DNA of 64,000 nt, taken from Zygnema cylindricum. Lineage: Eukaryota > Streptophyta > Zygnematophyceae > Zygnematales > Zygnemataceae. The DNA lies in contig JBBHKE010000591.1 of assembly GCA_037447655.1 (NCBI GenBank), positions 62,001-126,000 on the forward strand, in the 5' to 3' direction. A program made the translations under genes and the position numbers. Positions 25,311 to 38,641 of this stretch are shown here, piece after piece (position 1 is the stretch's first letter; each line of letters opens with the position of its first letter). The notes under the pieces were generated by a model, which was not told where the DNA came from, made no database searches, and saw nothing but the letters and a program-made list of their open reading frames with translations.

Positions 25311-26627
25311 CAATTTGCCATTATCACAAAATGAAATCGAGCAAAAAGAAAGATACAATATAATTCTCCTTAGAAATTTGCTGCAAGTTTGAAAACTGTG
25401 ATTGCTCTAATCCAAGACTTCTTGTCATTAACAAATCATTTGAAAAATATCAAAAATATGAGAGATCAATAAGACATTGAAAGTAAGTTAGTGCAAATTC
25501 AAGTATTCAATTTCCCCAACATTGTATAAGAAAGGTAAGAATTTCCCACAAATTTTGCAACAGCAAAATTAAAAGCTCTCAAAGGTAAGATTCAACCACA
25601 AATTTTGCAACAACAAAATTGAAAGCAATCAAAGGTAATAATTTAGGGTTTGAAAAGTTTTAAGTCATTTGTGGACTCTTTTGCTCTTGAAGAAGTAAAG
25701 TTCTCCACTTTCTTTCTCCTCTATTAGCAAATTTCCCATTTCCCACTATATCAAGATCTTTTCAAATCTAACCTCACATCCTCACCCTTCATGGCTTCAA
25801 GCTCTCCTTTAACATATGATTCATTGCTAGGAGAAGGCAAGTTTGTTTGGCCTTTAGGTAATTGGAGTGAGTTTCTGCGATGGCTACATTGCCCACCCCG
25901 CTTTAGTCCTTAAGACCTAAGCACGCCCCACATCTAACCAGCGGCCGCTGGCAATGTGGTCACTTAGTTTCCCTCCAATCCCCTTCCACTTCACATTGTG
26001 GTTCCACCGACACAGGTTAGAGCACCCTCACCAGTCACAACAGTCGATTTTCGGGTGAGCAAGCTTCTCCTTGGCTTTTGACAAAAGCTTTAATACCATA
26101 GGTAACACGATTTCCTACCACTTAGAAACTACCATTATTACAACTAATTTCAACCACACATTCCACACATTGGAAAATTACACATTCACATTGGAAAACA
26201 CCCACATAAGGATAAACTTTAAATTAGAAGAAGCTTTTGTCCACATAATATTAACTTTGTCTCTTGCCCTCGTGGCTCAACCCTTCTTTTAAAGTGTTTT
26301 CCACTACACTCCACTCTTAAAAATTCTATCCCTTAACTACTTAAACACTACTTAGTTAGTAAGAGATTTCAGTGCAAAAATGCCATTGATCCAATTTGGT
26401 TTTAATCGGTCAAAAACCATGATCAGTCATAATTTCCACAAATTTTTCCAAAGGAAAAGATGTTTACTTTTCTCTTAGACTTCACTATTTATCCATCATC
26501 ACCCTGGACTAGCCAGGCCAGAGTCAACCCTTTGACTCTCCGTTGAACAGGTTTTTACCTGGGCCAATCATTGATCAGCAAAGATTTTGGCTGACCAATG
26601 CAAAAACGTGCGAAATCTCTTACTAAC

Positions 26628-27950
26628 TGTTGTTCTTTGGTCTAAAATAGACCGCAGAAGCCACCCAAACTATCATGCAAAAAGCTAAGCGAAGCTAGGC
26701 CAATGAACAATCATTTGAAATACATTAACTAAGGTTTGATGGAATAATCATCATAAACCAACCTTAGGACAACAACTAAGGTTTGATGGAAATATCAACA
26801 TAAACAAACCCTAAGACAAATGCATAAACAATGCATATCAAACATACATAAAATAACATAAATAAATAATAATAAAAAGAGTACAATCTCACATAAACAT
26901 TAAATAAACAAAAGTATATCAATAAACATATTACTCAAATGCATGACCTAATCGATAACCATATAATACTACATATTTGGTCCCCACTTTTCTAACCAGC
27001 ATTGATGATCAATTCCTAACCAAGCTCATTCCTATATATACAATTGTGAGTTGTCAAATAATCACTAAGTGTCAAAATAACCAACGTAAATTACGTTACT
27101 GTCACTAAATCCTATTTACGCATAATAACCTTTTAGTAAGAGTAAACTAATCGTAAGCCTACACTTGAGAGTCAAGCAATCGTAAGCGTACACTTGTCTA
27201 CAAGTACGACATTGTACACACACAAATTAAACTATCGAAACCCTAATTGATCACTTAAATATAAACATCATAATCAACACTAATTTATAATACAAATAAG
27301 ACAAGCAATGTTGTTTTCGAATATTTACAAGTACACACAATCTCACAAAATCGTATGTTGAGTCACGCTGAGTCGCTCAACGAAACTCTTTGATTTTCGT
27401 CAAACAATCCGAGACATCCAAAATATACATCTTGTGATTTGACGCGATTTCGCGTCCCCACTCATTGGAAAAAAGTGGCGGCCTTTGTCTGCCGCCCGTA
27501 GCTCTTATTCGGCACCTTCGATGTCGCGCCACGTGGTCACAAAAATCGAAGTGAAATCCGCGCGTGTCGTCAAATATCCCACAACTGTCGCGAGGTGAAT
27601 TCACGTCCACTTGCCGAAATAATATCGTACAGCCGAAATCATTTCCGTACTGCAAGCGCGTCCTTTGTAATAAATGCGCTTGTCACATTTTGTTTCGTAC
27701 GTCATGCGTACATTTTAACACTTCGAAAATTTCAAGTCGGATCGCTTCGCGATCCGCCGTCCATTTACATTGCGCATTCCGCGCCAATCAATTAGTCCTT
27801 CATGTCCATTTAATTTTCTTCGTACATTTACTCCCCCGATCCACAAATCTCTTCAAACCTCCACAGTACATCAGGTAAACGTATATGCACGAAACGTCGC
27901 GTGCGCACCAAATTTCACGTACGCACGAAACTAAATCTTCAAAAATAACA
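26628..27950. mobile_element. Solo LTR (1323 bp) nested in the gypsy right LTR
   Basis: Starts TGTTGTTCTTTGG and ends AAAAATAACA, with perfect 5-bp target duplications CTAAC at 26623-26627 and 27951-27955. It splits the host LTR exactly: LTR sequence stops at CTTACTAAC and resumes at CTAACTACATAGG. No internal coding region, so it probably arose by LTR-LTR recombination. The right part (27360-27950) is rich in CG. Confidence 0.8.
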
Positions 27951-28399
27951 CTAACTACATAGGATTTACTAACCAATCAAACGCTACATTTCACTGCGTA
28001 ACATTTACGTGTAAAAGTGCGCGCCAATCGAAACGGGACTTCGCATGAACGTCGTCGCAAATTTCACACGCGAAACTACCTATGAAATTCCATAAAGTGA
28101 AAGTGACTTTTCGTACTAAAAATTGTAAGAGACAAACCATCGTGCGTACCAAACAAAATATTGATTCATTAAGTACTTTTTAAACGTGCGCCTAAAATTC
28201 CGCAGCTAGTTTGACCCTTTACGCGTTAGAATGAACACCCACTCGTTATTTTGACCTCGCGTTGTCGCCTAAATACACGTATCGCTATATCTTTTAAAAT
28301 ACAACTCTATATCGTGCGATTCTACCAATTTCATAACTTTATTTTCGTAACACTTAAATACCCATTTAGGAACAAGTTCGATTCACTAATACTGTTATA

Positions 28400-28665
28400 T
28401 ATATCTAACTTTGTCAGTATATATTTCACATCTGGTCAAAACAACATCGCCCTTAATTTCAAGTTTGGCCACCCCCATCAATCATTTCTCGGCTCCCTCG
28501 TTTGATAGTTCGAACATGTCTTTCAACCTAATGGCGTTTGTTTACTTTGTTTATTGCATATATGAGAGTTTACTTATACAGACGACATTGCTCACGACAT
28601 TATTGTGATAATTGATTACGATAAGGCATATTTATTCATAATTAGGCTTCACATGTCTTAATGTT
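28400..28665. other. Short spacer between two gypsy elements
   Basis: About 270 bp of host DNA; nothing recognised. Confidence 0.5.
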
Positions 28666-29063
28666 TGTAACAAGATCTCCTACCTCGCAGAAAATCCCAT
28701 TACTACAAACAATCCCAACCACACATTCCACACATTGGAAAATACACATCCACATTGGACAACACTCACACAAGGATAAACTTTAAATTAGAAGAAGCTT
28801 CTATCCTCATAACATTAGCTTGGTCTCTTGCCCTCGTGGAGAACAATTTTTTCGGTACTAATTTGACCCTTAACCCGTTTCAATGATACCCACTTGTTAT
28901 TAAGACCCCACGCTGTCACCTAAATACACCCATCGCTATAACTTTTAAAATATAACTCCAAATAGCGTGATTCTTTCGCGGACGTCTACCAAATTTAGTA
29001 CTCTATAATCATAATACCTAAATACCCCTTTTTAATAGAGTTCGATCCGCTATCGCTGTTACA
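28666..29063 (-). repeat. Left (3') LTR with about 560-bp internal deletion
   Basis: Only 398 bp against 960 bp for its partner. The two agree from the TGTAACA start to GCCCTCGTGG and again from TTTCGGTACTAATTTGACC to the CTGTTACA end; the middle is missing at about 28838. Confidence 0.85.
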
Positions 29064-29111
29064 TCATCCCCTCCTTATTTTTAACTGCCCTCAGTTAAAC
29101 ACCTTTACTTC

Positions 29112-30450
29112 TCAAGACGGGACTTCTATATTATTATCCCTCCAATACCTCTGTAAAAACTCAGAATTTTTATCCTCTAAAGTCAACTCATCCTTAGGCC
29201 TTCCTAGATAACGCACTTGCCAGAATATAGTATCGCCGACCCTGAACCGTTGACCAACCCAATCTATTACCCATCTGTGGACTTCAGGTTCTATAATTAT
29301 TGAGGGATCCAATTCCAATTCTCTTTCAGTTGGTCGAAGATTTGCTGGTTTCAATTGACTGATGTGTATCACTAGATGAATTTTTTTTGAAGGCAAGAAG
29401 TCGAATTTGGCAGCAACTGACGATATCATCTCGATTACAGTAAATGGTCCAATGTACTTAGGAGCAAATTTCCCCGTCGGATCGATTGTCCCTCAATCTT
29501 GCAACTGTAATGAGTTGTAGAAAGCCAAACCTTGTCACCTGTGCGTAAAACCTAATTACCCCGTTTGCGGTTAGCATTTAATTCTTGCCTCCTTTGTGCC
29601 TCCATTAACGCATCACGGACAGTTTTCCAAACTGTTTGAACATATTCCCTAAACTGTGTTCCAAAACCCCTATTCTCTTGAGTGACCCCTTTTATTAAGT
29701 GCAATGCTTCTCTAGGTTGGTATCCGTATGCAACTTTAAATGGTGAGAATCCTGTACTAGCATGTTTACATGAATTGTATGCAAATTCCATTAATGGGAA
29801 TTTAGATTCCTATGTGTTCTGAACTCCACTGCAAACAGTTCTAAGCATTTCCTCTAGTGTACGGTTAATCCTTTTTGTCTGTCCATCTGTCTGAGGATGA
29901 TAAGCGGTACTCATTTTCAATTCAGAGCCTAAATTTTGCTGTAATTCTTTCTAAAAAACATACGTAAATTTTGAATCTCTATCATTGACTATAGATAGAG
30001 GGACTCCATGATGTCTGACCACGTTGTCAAAATATAACTTTGCAATATCTACAACTGAATGAGCGGTTTTGTATGGGATAAAGATTGCCATTTTACTGAA
30101 CCTATCGTCTACGACCAGGATACTATCATTCGTTTTAGATGTAGCAGGCAACCTGACAATAAAATCCATACTGACAGATTCCCATGGTCTTTCGAGGATA
30201 TCCAAAGGTTTTAAGAGACCTTTAGGTTTTTGGGTACTGGGTTTTCTCTGTTAGCAAGGGACACAACTTTCCATTTTTTTTTACACCTCCTTTGCCATCC
30301 CAGGCCAAAACAATCTACTTTCCACTCGACTAAGAGTATTATCTCGACCTAGATGTCCTAAATGCTCATGAGCTTCCCGTAAAATTTGTTGTCTTAAGTC
30401 TCCCACTTCGGGAATGCATAATCTATCCCCAATTTGCAAATACAGTAAAC
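29112..30450 (-). pseudogene. Gypsy integrase with chromodomain-like C-terminus
   Basis: An HHCC zinc-binding pattern (HEHLGHLG ... CVPC) lies near 30400-30270. The core catalytic parts follow: MDFIVRLP, NDRDSKFTYVF and RTLEEMLRT carry the expected D, D and E. The tail ends WQVRYLGRPKDELTLE, resembling the YLVKWKG...TWE core of a chromodomain. In-frame stops occur near 30256, 29953 and 29812, so it is not translated whole. Confidence 0.8.
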
Positions 30451-30454
30451 CATC

Positions 30455-32291
30455 CTATAGTCTAAAGTTTTTGACATGCCTCTCATTCAATGGGTCAGAA
30501 TTCCCTCCCGAAATAATCTTGTAAATCACAACAAAATAAGGATCTTTATCATAACCATTTCCAACTGTATCTAAAAAAAAATCATCTTGAACCATAACAC
30601 TTATTTCAAAACATCTACTTAAAGGATCTGCGACTACATTTGTCTTCCCAAGAATATGTTTGACATTAAATTTGAAATATGCTAATTTCTGCATCCACCT
30701 AACATGTCTGCCAGTCATAATTTGCGCATCACTTAATCTTTGTAAATAAAAGAGTGTTTTATTATCACAATGAACTGTAAATTCTTTATTATGCAAATAA
30801 CAACGCCATTTCACCAATGCATGTACAATTGGAAGTAATTCCTTTTCTTGTGCTATATAGTTCTTTTTAGCATCATTGAATTTTCTGGAATCAAAAGCAA
30901 TAGGATGAAAGTGTTTACCGACTTTTTGACTTATGACTGCACCTAGACCTTTATCATATGCATCAGTAGTGATTAGAACTTCAAATTCCTTGGCAAGGTC
31001 AGGATACACCAGTCTAGGGGCAGAGGTCAACTTCCTTTTTAATTCCTCGAATTCTCCCTCCTGATCAGCTCCCGACACAAACGTCTCCTTCTCTTGAAGT
31101 AAATCCGTCAAAGGTGCGGCGATCATACTGAAATTCCTGATAAATTTCTCTGTAATAAGTGGCCAATCCCAAAAACGATCTAACTTCTGTGACATTAGTA
31201 GGTTGTTTCCAATTTTGGATTGCTAAAATTTTGGATGGATCTGTTTTAACACCTTCCCCACCAACTATGTGTCCCAAAAATAATTGTTCACTTTTAACAA
31301 AACTAGATTTTGACAATTTCCATATAATTTTCTTTCTCTTAACCTTTCCAACACTTTTTTCAAAATGAATTATATGTTGTTCTTTAGATTCACTGTAAAC
31401 TAAAATATCATCTATAAACACTTGGACAAACTCATCTATGTAATCAGAAAAGATTTGGTTCATTAATCTTTGGTAAGTAGGCGGTGCCTTTGTTAAGCTG
31501 AATGGCATCACTATCTATTCGAAATGACCCACCCTAGTCCTAAAAGCAGTTTTATCAACATCTTCAATTCTAATTGGCACCTGATTAAAGCCACTACGCA
31601 GGTCAGTCAACGAAATTACTTTAGCACCCTTTAAACGATCTATCAAATCAAAAATTAAAGGTAAAGGATGCTTATCCTTCACCGTAATCTTATTCAGACT
31701 ACCATAATCGACACACATTCTCAACGGTCCGTCCTTCTTTTTGACGAAGAGAACGGGTGCTCCGTACGGTGATTTGCTGGGCTGAATATGTCTTTTCTCT
31801 AGGAGTTTTTTGATCTGTTTCTTTAACTCCTCCTGCTCAAAGAAACTGTGTTTATAAATTCCTGTGAAATTAGGATTACATCCGGGTTCAAGGTTAACAA
31901 CATGTTCTACATCTCGGGAAGGTGGCCTTCCGGATGGTAAATCACTTGGGAAAACATGTTGAAATTCAAAAATCAAATCCATAACAACAACATCAGATGT
32001 ATTAATAACAGTTACAAAATCAGATTTTAGTTTTTCGAAAGTTTTAGTGGTGTCTGATTTAGTGATGACATCAATGTTAGTGTTTTCTCCCCCTCTTTCA
32101 TCAGTAACTGCCTCAGTAACTAATAACAAGAAAGGATGATTTGTTTTATCTTTTAAGTTCTTTTTAAATTGTTTAGCAGATATCAAACCTTCCACTCCCA
32201 ATCTGGTTATATTATTTATATGATTCCTATGCAATTTCTTAGGAGATAATGCTTGCAAAACCTTCCAACCGTTTTTAGACCTCACTTTCAA
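30455..32291 (-). pseudogene. Gypsy reverse transcriptase and RNase H
   Basis: RT reads from about 32291: [40 protein letters not shown]. It breaks at a stop at 31514 (between GHFE and VMPFSL), then continues through FIDDILVYS, the active-site box. A frame change near 31150 leads into RNase H (LITTDAYDKGLGAVIS, HCDNKTLFYL). RT and RNase H copy element RNA to DNA. The stop and frame change make this copy inactive. Confidence 0.85.
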
Positions 32292-32295
32292 GGTG

Positions 32296-32799
32296 TTAAT
32301 TTCCCAATTTTATTTGAGGATTGTGTTTAGTTAACCAAGGCTTTCCCAAAATTAGTTCTTCACTTCCCAAATTCATTATTTCACACACAACTTTCATTTT
32401 ATGACCCTGGATATCAACTTCTATCGTGTCAGTTTGTAACTCTAATGTGGACTTATTACCATTTGCCACTTGAACATGTAAAGGCTTTTCCTTTATGACA
32501 ATAGGAATTTTATTTTCCTCTACAAACTTATATGAAATAAAATTATGTGTGGCACCTGAATCAACCATTACTCTCAACGGTTGTCCTTCCACTAATGACT
32601 CGAATCTAATCAAACTGTGTTTGGTGTCATCATTACTTAACTGTCCTAACATAGGTCTGTTGTTGAGAATTTCATCAGAAGGATTCTTTAAACTATGCAG
32701 TGTAGTGAGAATCATAATAAATTCAGCTATCCTAACTTTTCCATTCATTAATTTGCCCTCCAAAGTTAACTCTTTAACTTTTGGATCTGGTTGACTCAA
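32296..32799 (-). pseudogene. Gypsy aspartic protease domain
   Basis: Reads MVDSGATHNFIS, keeping the Asp-Ser-Gly catalytic triad, then LILGKPWLTKHNP, the usual Ile-Leu-Gly strand. It processes the Gag-Pol polyprotein in active elements. It is separated from gag and from RT by stops. Confidence 0.85.
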
Positions 32800-32813
32800 C
32801 TGAGGACTTTCAG

Positions 32814-34135
32814 TTAGTCTTTTCCGTTTCCCACCTCTTGGGCTTCCTGCTCAGCTAGGTATAATGGAATATCCTCTTGGTGACCTTCATTTACATCGAC
32901 TAATTTGAGAGAACCTTTATCTATACAGTCTTTAGCGTAATGATCTGGACCTCCGCATTTGAAACAAGTGACTTTCTTTTTGGGTTTTATGCAATTACTA
33001 CTAAAATGTCCCTCCTCTCCACAGTTATAACAGTTAATATTTTTCAATTGTGCACACTCAAATGCCCTATGACCCTTTTTATGACAAATAGTGCATGTGG
33101 GGATGGTAAAGTTAGGCTTCTAGGCATTAATGCTTGGTTTAGGACTTTTAATGTACCCTCCTCTATTGTTAAATTTATTTCCTACATTAACACACTGTCC
33201 ACCCCTTTGATTTCCCTTGAAGATATTTTGCCTATTCACCAGACCAACATTCAGACCATGTTCAACAAATTCCTCCTCATCCCACTCTAATACGTCATTC
33301 AAATTACCCCTGAGTGATTGAGTTTCCCGATTATACCCCAACTGATCCTCTAATTCCAATGACTTATCTTGTAATTCCTTCAAATTATTAAATTTTTGAT
33401 GTTTTAGTTCTGATTTCAATACAGGATTCAAATAGTTCAAGAAATGCAATTTAGCCATTTCATCAGTCAAACCTATGACATGAATGCTAGATGAGTCAAA
33501 TTCCACAATATAATCTTTCACAGATCAAGTCTGCTTACAATTCAACCACTTTTCTTCCATTTTTGATTTAAAAGTGTTAAACAAGAAACGCCATTTGATC
33601 GCGGTTTCAAAAGTTTCCCAATCAGCATTATCATGAATTAATTTAGACCTTCTCTGAGTATAATACCAAATCTGAGCATCGCCTTTCAGTCAGTTAACAG
33701 CAAAAGAAGTGTAATCATCACGATCGCAATGTCTAGACTCCAAATAATATTCCATATGAAAAATCCAAGCATCCAACTCATCGATCCTCTTACCATCAAA
33801 CGATGGTGCCTCACTACTAGATAATTTCAGATCCCTTATCTTCTTAGGTCTATCATGATCATCCTCCATAAAACTGGCATTTCTTTTACTACTCTCACCC
33901 TTTTGGTCATTCATATCATTCTTGGTCTATATTAAGTAAATAAGTTCATCTTATTTCTCATTTGAAACATTTCCATTTTCTTTGACAACATTTAATTCAC
34001 TTTTCAATTCAGAAAATGGTTTCATCCACAGCGGCAGCATGATTATTAAATCTTTTGACCAATTTCACAGTTCGCTTCTTCAACACATTCAACGCATTCT
34101 CCATTTCACGTTTCCATGCAAAATTTGCCATTATC
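32814..34135 (-). pseudogene. Gypsy gag with CCHC zinc knuckles
   Basis: Two intact CX2CX4HX4C knuckles are visible, CYNCGEEGHFSSNC and CFKCGGPDHYAKDC, and a third degenerate one upstream. The N-terminal half (KDYIVEFDSSSIHVIG, MENAL at about 34105) matches the gag remnant at 24154-25310. Frame breaks and a stop occur near 33530 and 33690. Confidence 0.8.
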
Positions 34136-34915
34136 ACACAATGAAATCAAGCAAAAGAAAGATAGAGTATAATTTTCCAATGAAATTTGATGGAGATTTG
34201 AAGTCCTCAGATTGCTCCAATCCAAGACTTCTTCTCCTTAACAAATCCTTTGAAAAGATCAAAATCTGAGAAATTAAAAAGACATTGACAGTAAGTTAGT
34301 ACAAATTCAAATATTCAATTCCCAACATTGAAACAGAAGGTAAGAATTTTCCCACAAATTTTGCAATAGCAAAATCGAAAGCTTTTAAAGTTAAGATTTA
34401 ACCATAAATTTTGCAAAAGCAAAATTGAAATCAATCAAAGGTAACAAATTAGGGTTTGAAAAGTTTTGAGTCATTTTTGGACTCTTTTGCTCTTGAAGAA
34501 GTAAAGTACTCCACTTTCCTTCGCCTCCATTAGCAAATTTCCCACTTCCCACTACATCAGGATCTTTTACTCTCTAATCCTCACATCCTCACCTTTCATG
34601 GCTTCAAGCCCTCCCTCTACACATGAATCATTGCTAAGAGAAGGCAAGTTTGTTTGGCCTCTACGTAATTGGAGTGAGCTTCAGCGGTGGCTACACTACC
34701 CACCCCGCCTTAGTCTTGAGGACCTAAGCACGCCCCATATCTAACCTGCGGCCGCTGGTAGTGTGGTCATTTAGTTTCCCTCCAATCCCCTACCACTCAC
34801 ATTGTGGTTCCACCAACCCGGGTCAGAGCACCCTCATCGGTCACGGTAGTCGATTTTCGCGTGAGCAAGCTTCTCTTTGGCTTTTAACCAAGCTCTATTA
34901 CCATATGTAATAGGA

Positions 34916-35875
34916 TCTCTTACCTCTCAGAAAAATCCCATTACTACAAACAATCCCAACCACACATTCCACACATTGGAAAATACACATCCACATTGGA
35001 CAACACTCACACAAGGATAAACTTTAAATTAGAAGAAGCTTTTGTCCATATAACATTAGCTTGGTCTCTTGCCCTCGTGGCTCAACCATTCTTATTAAAG
35101 TGTTTTACACTACTCTCCACTCTTAATAATTTTATCTCTTAACTACTAAAACACTATTTAGTTAGTAAGAGATTTTTATGCAAAATGCCTTATCTCCAAT
35201 TTGGTATTAATCGCTCAAGACCAAGATCAACCGGAATTTCCACAAACTTTTCCCAAAGGAAAAGATGTCTACTCTCCTCTTACACTTCACTATTTATCCA
35301 TCATCGCCCTGGAATCGCCAGGCTAGAGTCAACGCTCCGTTTTAACAGGCTTTTACCTGGGCCAATCATTGATCAGCAAAGACTCGGACTGACCAATGCA
35401 AAAACGTGCGAAATCTCTTACTAACTACTTAGCACTTTACTAACCAATCAAACGTTACGTTTCACTACGTAACATTTACGTGCAAAAGTGCGCGCCAAAC
35501 GAAACGCGACTTCGCACCATCGTGCGTAACAAATTTCGCACGCGAAACTTCCTACGAAATTCCCTTAAGTAAAAGTGACGTTTCGTACTAAAATTTGTAC
35601 GAAACGAACTACCGTGCATACTAAACGTTTCGTTAGAACTTTATGAAACGTACACGCGTAATTTCGGTACTAATTTGACCCTTAACCCGTTTCAATGATA
35701 CCCACTTGTTATTAAGACCCTACGCTGTCACCTAAATACACCCATCGCTATAACTTTTAAAATATAACTCCAAATAGCGTGATTCTTTCGCGGACGTCTA
35801 CCAAATTTAGTACTCTATAATCATAATACCTAAATACCCCTTTATAAACAAGTTCGATCCGCTATTGCTGTTACA
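34916..35875 (-). repeat. Right (5') LTR of the gypsy element, 960 bp
   Basis: Runs TGTAATAGGATC...GCTGTTACA on the plus strand. It is the full-length reference for the deleted left LTR. Confidence 0.9.
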
Positions 35876-38641
35876 ATGTGGAAAATTGTATTTATTGAAT
35901 TGTATTGTTTAATGGTGCATTTGATCGACATCTTTCCCACGAACCCTTCTTCAGTTACAGTTGAGAGGTTTGTCATATCGAAGAGGCGACGAGTGTTAAA
36001 AAAAATGAGCGTGATTAATATGCCATCATGCTATGGATGACTTTATTACAATTAGAGTCGAAAAATTTCTTTGCTGGGAGTTTTGTTAGACAAGTTTGTC
36101 TGCACATGGGGTCGACGTTCGTCCGAGAGGAGAGTCGTTAACAACCCGCTAATCTTTGTCTTCACTTATATGTATTTTCAAAAGATAAGAATCACCATTT
36201 CACATTCTCAGACTCACAATGCATATAAACAATATATACATCACCTAGGAGTAAATGAGCGTTATGTGTTTGTGCGTGGTTAAAAAATTAAAGGCAAAGG
36301 TAGACTGATTTTTTCTTTCTTTTTTAGTAATACCTCCTATACCATAGGTCTATAATGACAATTCAATTGAAAAGAGTTAACAACTTAATATAGCATACCG
36401 ATGTAGAACGTATTTGGCTGAACATGAAGACAGTTTGTTCCTTTGTCAATGCATGCATTTATTAGCCAGAAATGAACTTTTCTATTTTTTCTAAAGCACT
36501 TACAAGTTAAAGACATGGAAGTATTTGAGGAGAGCAACTAGATACCCGATGTTTTCCAGTTTGAAGGATGAAATGACTTAAAGAAACCCGAAGACACTTT
36601 TAAAAAAAATAAGAGGCAAATAACACAATTTTGTGTCCTTAGCCAACTTTGGATCTCTATCATTCTTTATAAATATACATATTGATATGTCTCGCATGAA
36701 TTTATCATTGCCAAAATAATCAGATAAGGAGAAATTCACTCATTCTAATTGATTTTTATTTCATCAGGTGTTATTGAAGAAAGATGGTTAGACTTTATAG
36801 AAAACAAAAAAATTAGTTCAAGTGAAAATTAAGTTATTTTGGAGTCGCACTATCCAAAAAATAACAAAAAACAAACATTGTGATTTTTTCAAAAAAACGA
36901 AAGATAGTTCGTTTTTAACAAACTTACAAACTTACTTGTGTTAGACAAGTTTTTTTGTACTTGTGGTCGACATTCGCTCGAGATGAAGGTCGTTAAGAGC
37001 CCTCTAATTTTTGTCTTCACTTATTTTTATCGTCGATGGTTCTCGGATTTTTGTGTTGAGGTTTGGCTTCTTATTTTTTGTTTTGGATACGTTATTTTAA
37101 CATTGTTTTTGTGCATGTTGTTCTTGTCATCGTCTTTGTTGGCTTGCCCTTGTTTGTGTGTTCGTTACTTTCGCACTACCTTTCTTTTTAGTTTTCTTCC
37201 ACTCTAGTTCAATTTTCAAATTTTATTTTTGCCATTCGTATTTTGTCCCTCTGTACTCGGATGGTTTATCATTGTTCTTTATTAATAAAGTTGTACAACA
37301 TCTTAAATTAGTCCGGATTTAGTAACCGTTTTAGCCAAGGAGGAATTATAAGCATTACTTTTCCCATTTCACTAACCAAAAGATATGTATCACCGTTTCA
37401 GATTCTCGAACACGTAATACATTTTAACAATATGTGCGTCACGCTAAAATAAAGGAGCATTGCGTGCTTGTGAGTGGTGCAAAAGGTAAAGGTATTTTTT
37501 TATTTTTTTAGTAATACATCCTATAATACGGGTCCGCAATGCTAGGACAATTGAAAGAGTGAACGACTTAACCGAGCATATGGGTGAAAAAATTAATTGG
37601 CTAAACTTGAACAAATATTTTGTTCCAAATTTGGTTTAGGTAAAAAGAGTTAAAATTTTATGTTCTTGGTTTTGTCGCAAAAAAAAGTTATTCGAGGTCA
37701 TCCGCTTGATGTAAAGATTCCACAAATTACTATGCCTACGTTCGTCGATTAAAAGCCGCTGAAAGATTGCTTTGATCATACAAATATCCATAAGGTCTTA
37801 TGTGTATGGAAAGCGGTGCAAATAATCGAAAAACTTAACGAATGCAGTGTGTAAATAAGGCATTCATTGACTCTTGCAGCACGGATATATTTATAATGCC
37901 CAAATATGATCTAGAGAAGAGATGGATTTTTCTAAGGAAAATAAGCTCTAGGAGTCGCATCATCCGAACAACAAAAAAAAAACCATTGTGAATATTTAAA
38001 AAAACGAAAGATAATTCATTTTTTACAAACATATTGAGCAAGCATTGTGATATCACGCAGAGTAGAATTGCATTACAAATAAATTTAATTCATCCAAACC
38101 TTCAAACGGCTATGACTCATGAAAATGCTTCACAACAAGTCGAACAAAAAACATGATTTTCAACCCGCATATGAAATTTCAATTTTCTCATGTTGGGCAA
38201 CAGAAATTAATGACATTGTCGATTTATTAACATCAACAAGTCATACGACATGTGATCTGTAAACTAACAATACAACCAAACGTACACGTTATGATTTTCC
38301 TTCTCCCCCTCCCTTCTGCATGAGATCCATTCTACTAAAGCCCTTTTTGAGTCGAGATAAAAAAATCATAAATTTTGAGAAAGAGGACGTCTATCCTTTC
38401 CAAATGTCAAACATTTTATAGTAAAAATAGTTTACATCCCTTGAATTGGTACTTTTTCGGAGCAATCTAAAAATCCCCTGTTGTACAAACAAAAACTAAA
38501 ATAAATGAACCAAATCATTCCCCGTACCAGAAAATGTGCGGTCCACAATCGTTGGTACGAAGCGATATTAAAATCGTAGGGTAAACTATTCCCTCTTCCA
38601 ACCGAACCAATAAAAATGAAGAAAAATGAGCAAAATTTGAA
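35876..38641. other. Intergenic with a diverged internal repeat, no gene
   Basis: Sequence near 36083-36175 (GTTAGACAAGTTTGTCTGCAC, GTCGACGTTCGTC, TTTGTCTTCACTTAT) recurs near 36940-37025. GCATCATCCGAACAACAAA near 37950 resembles 36845. These are old duplicated non-coding segments. Confidence 0.5.

Larger units (their letters stand above)
22949..28399 (-). mobile_element. Ty3/gypsy retrotransposon, internally deleted, with a nested solo LTR
   Basis: Left LTR 22949-23922 (974 bp, TGTAAC...TGTTACA). Right LTR 26101-28399, interrupted by a solo LTR at 26628-27950. Coding is on the minus strand. A PBS-like TGGTATTAAAGC (26087-26098) lies next to the right LTR and a purine tract (AAGAAGGGGATGA) next to the left LTR. 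The interior (2.2 kb) joins the end of integrase (about 23923-24135) directly to gag, so protease, RT, RNase H and most of integrase are gone. Flanks TATAC/TATAT could be a worn 5-bp target duplication. Very similar in sequence to 28666-35875. Confidence 0.85.
28666..35875 (-). mobile_element. Ty3/gypsy retrotransposon, all domains present but broken
   Basis: Left LTR 28666-29063 and right LTR 34916-35875, with likely target duplications ATGTT (28661-28665) and ATGTG (35876-35880). PBS-like TGGTAATAGAGCTTGG (complementary to initiator tRNA-Met apart from about two changes) is next to the right LTR; a polypurine tract (AAGGAGGGGATGA) abuts the left LTR. Domain order on the minus strand is gag, protease, RT, RNase H, integrase, chromodomain-like tail, the Ty3/gypsy order. 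Several stops and frame changes separate the parts. Confidence 0.9.

Noticed and set aside
26101-28399. Direct repeats here as a CRISPR or satellite array
   Set aside because: The repeats are LTR copies of gypsy elements with clear boundaries; there is no regular spacer pattern.
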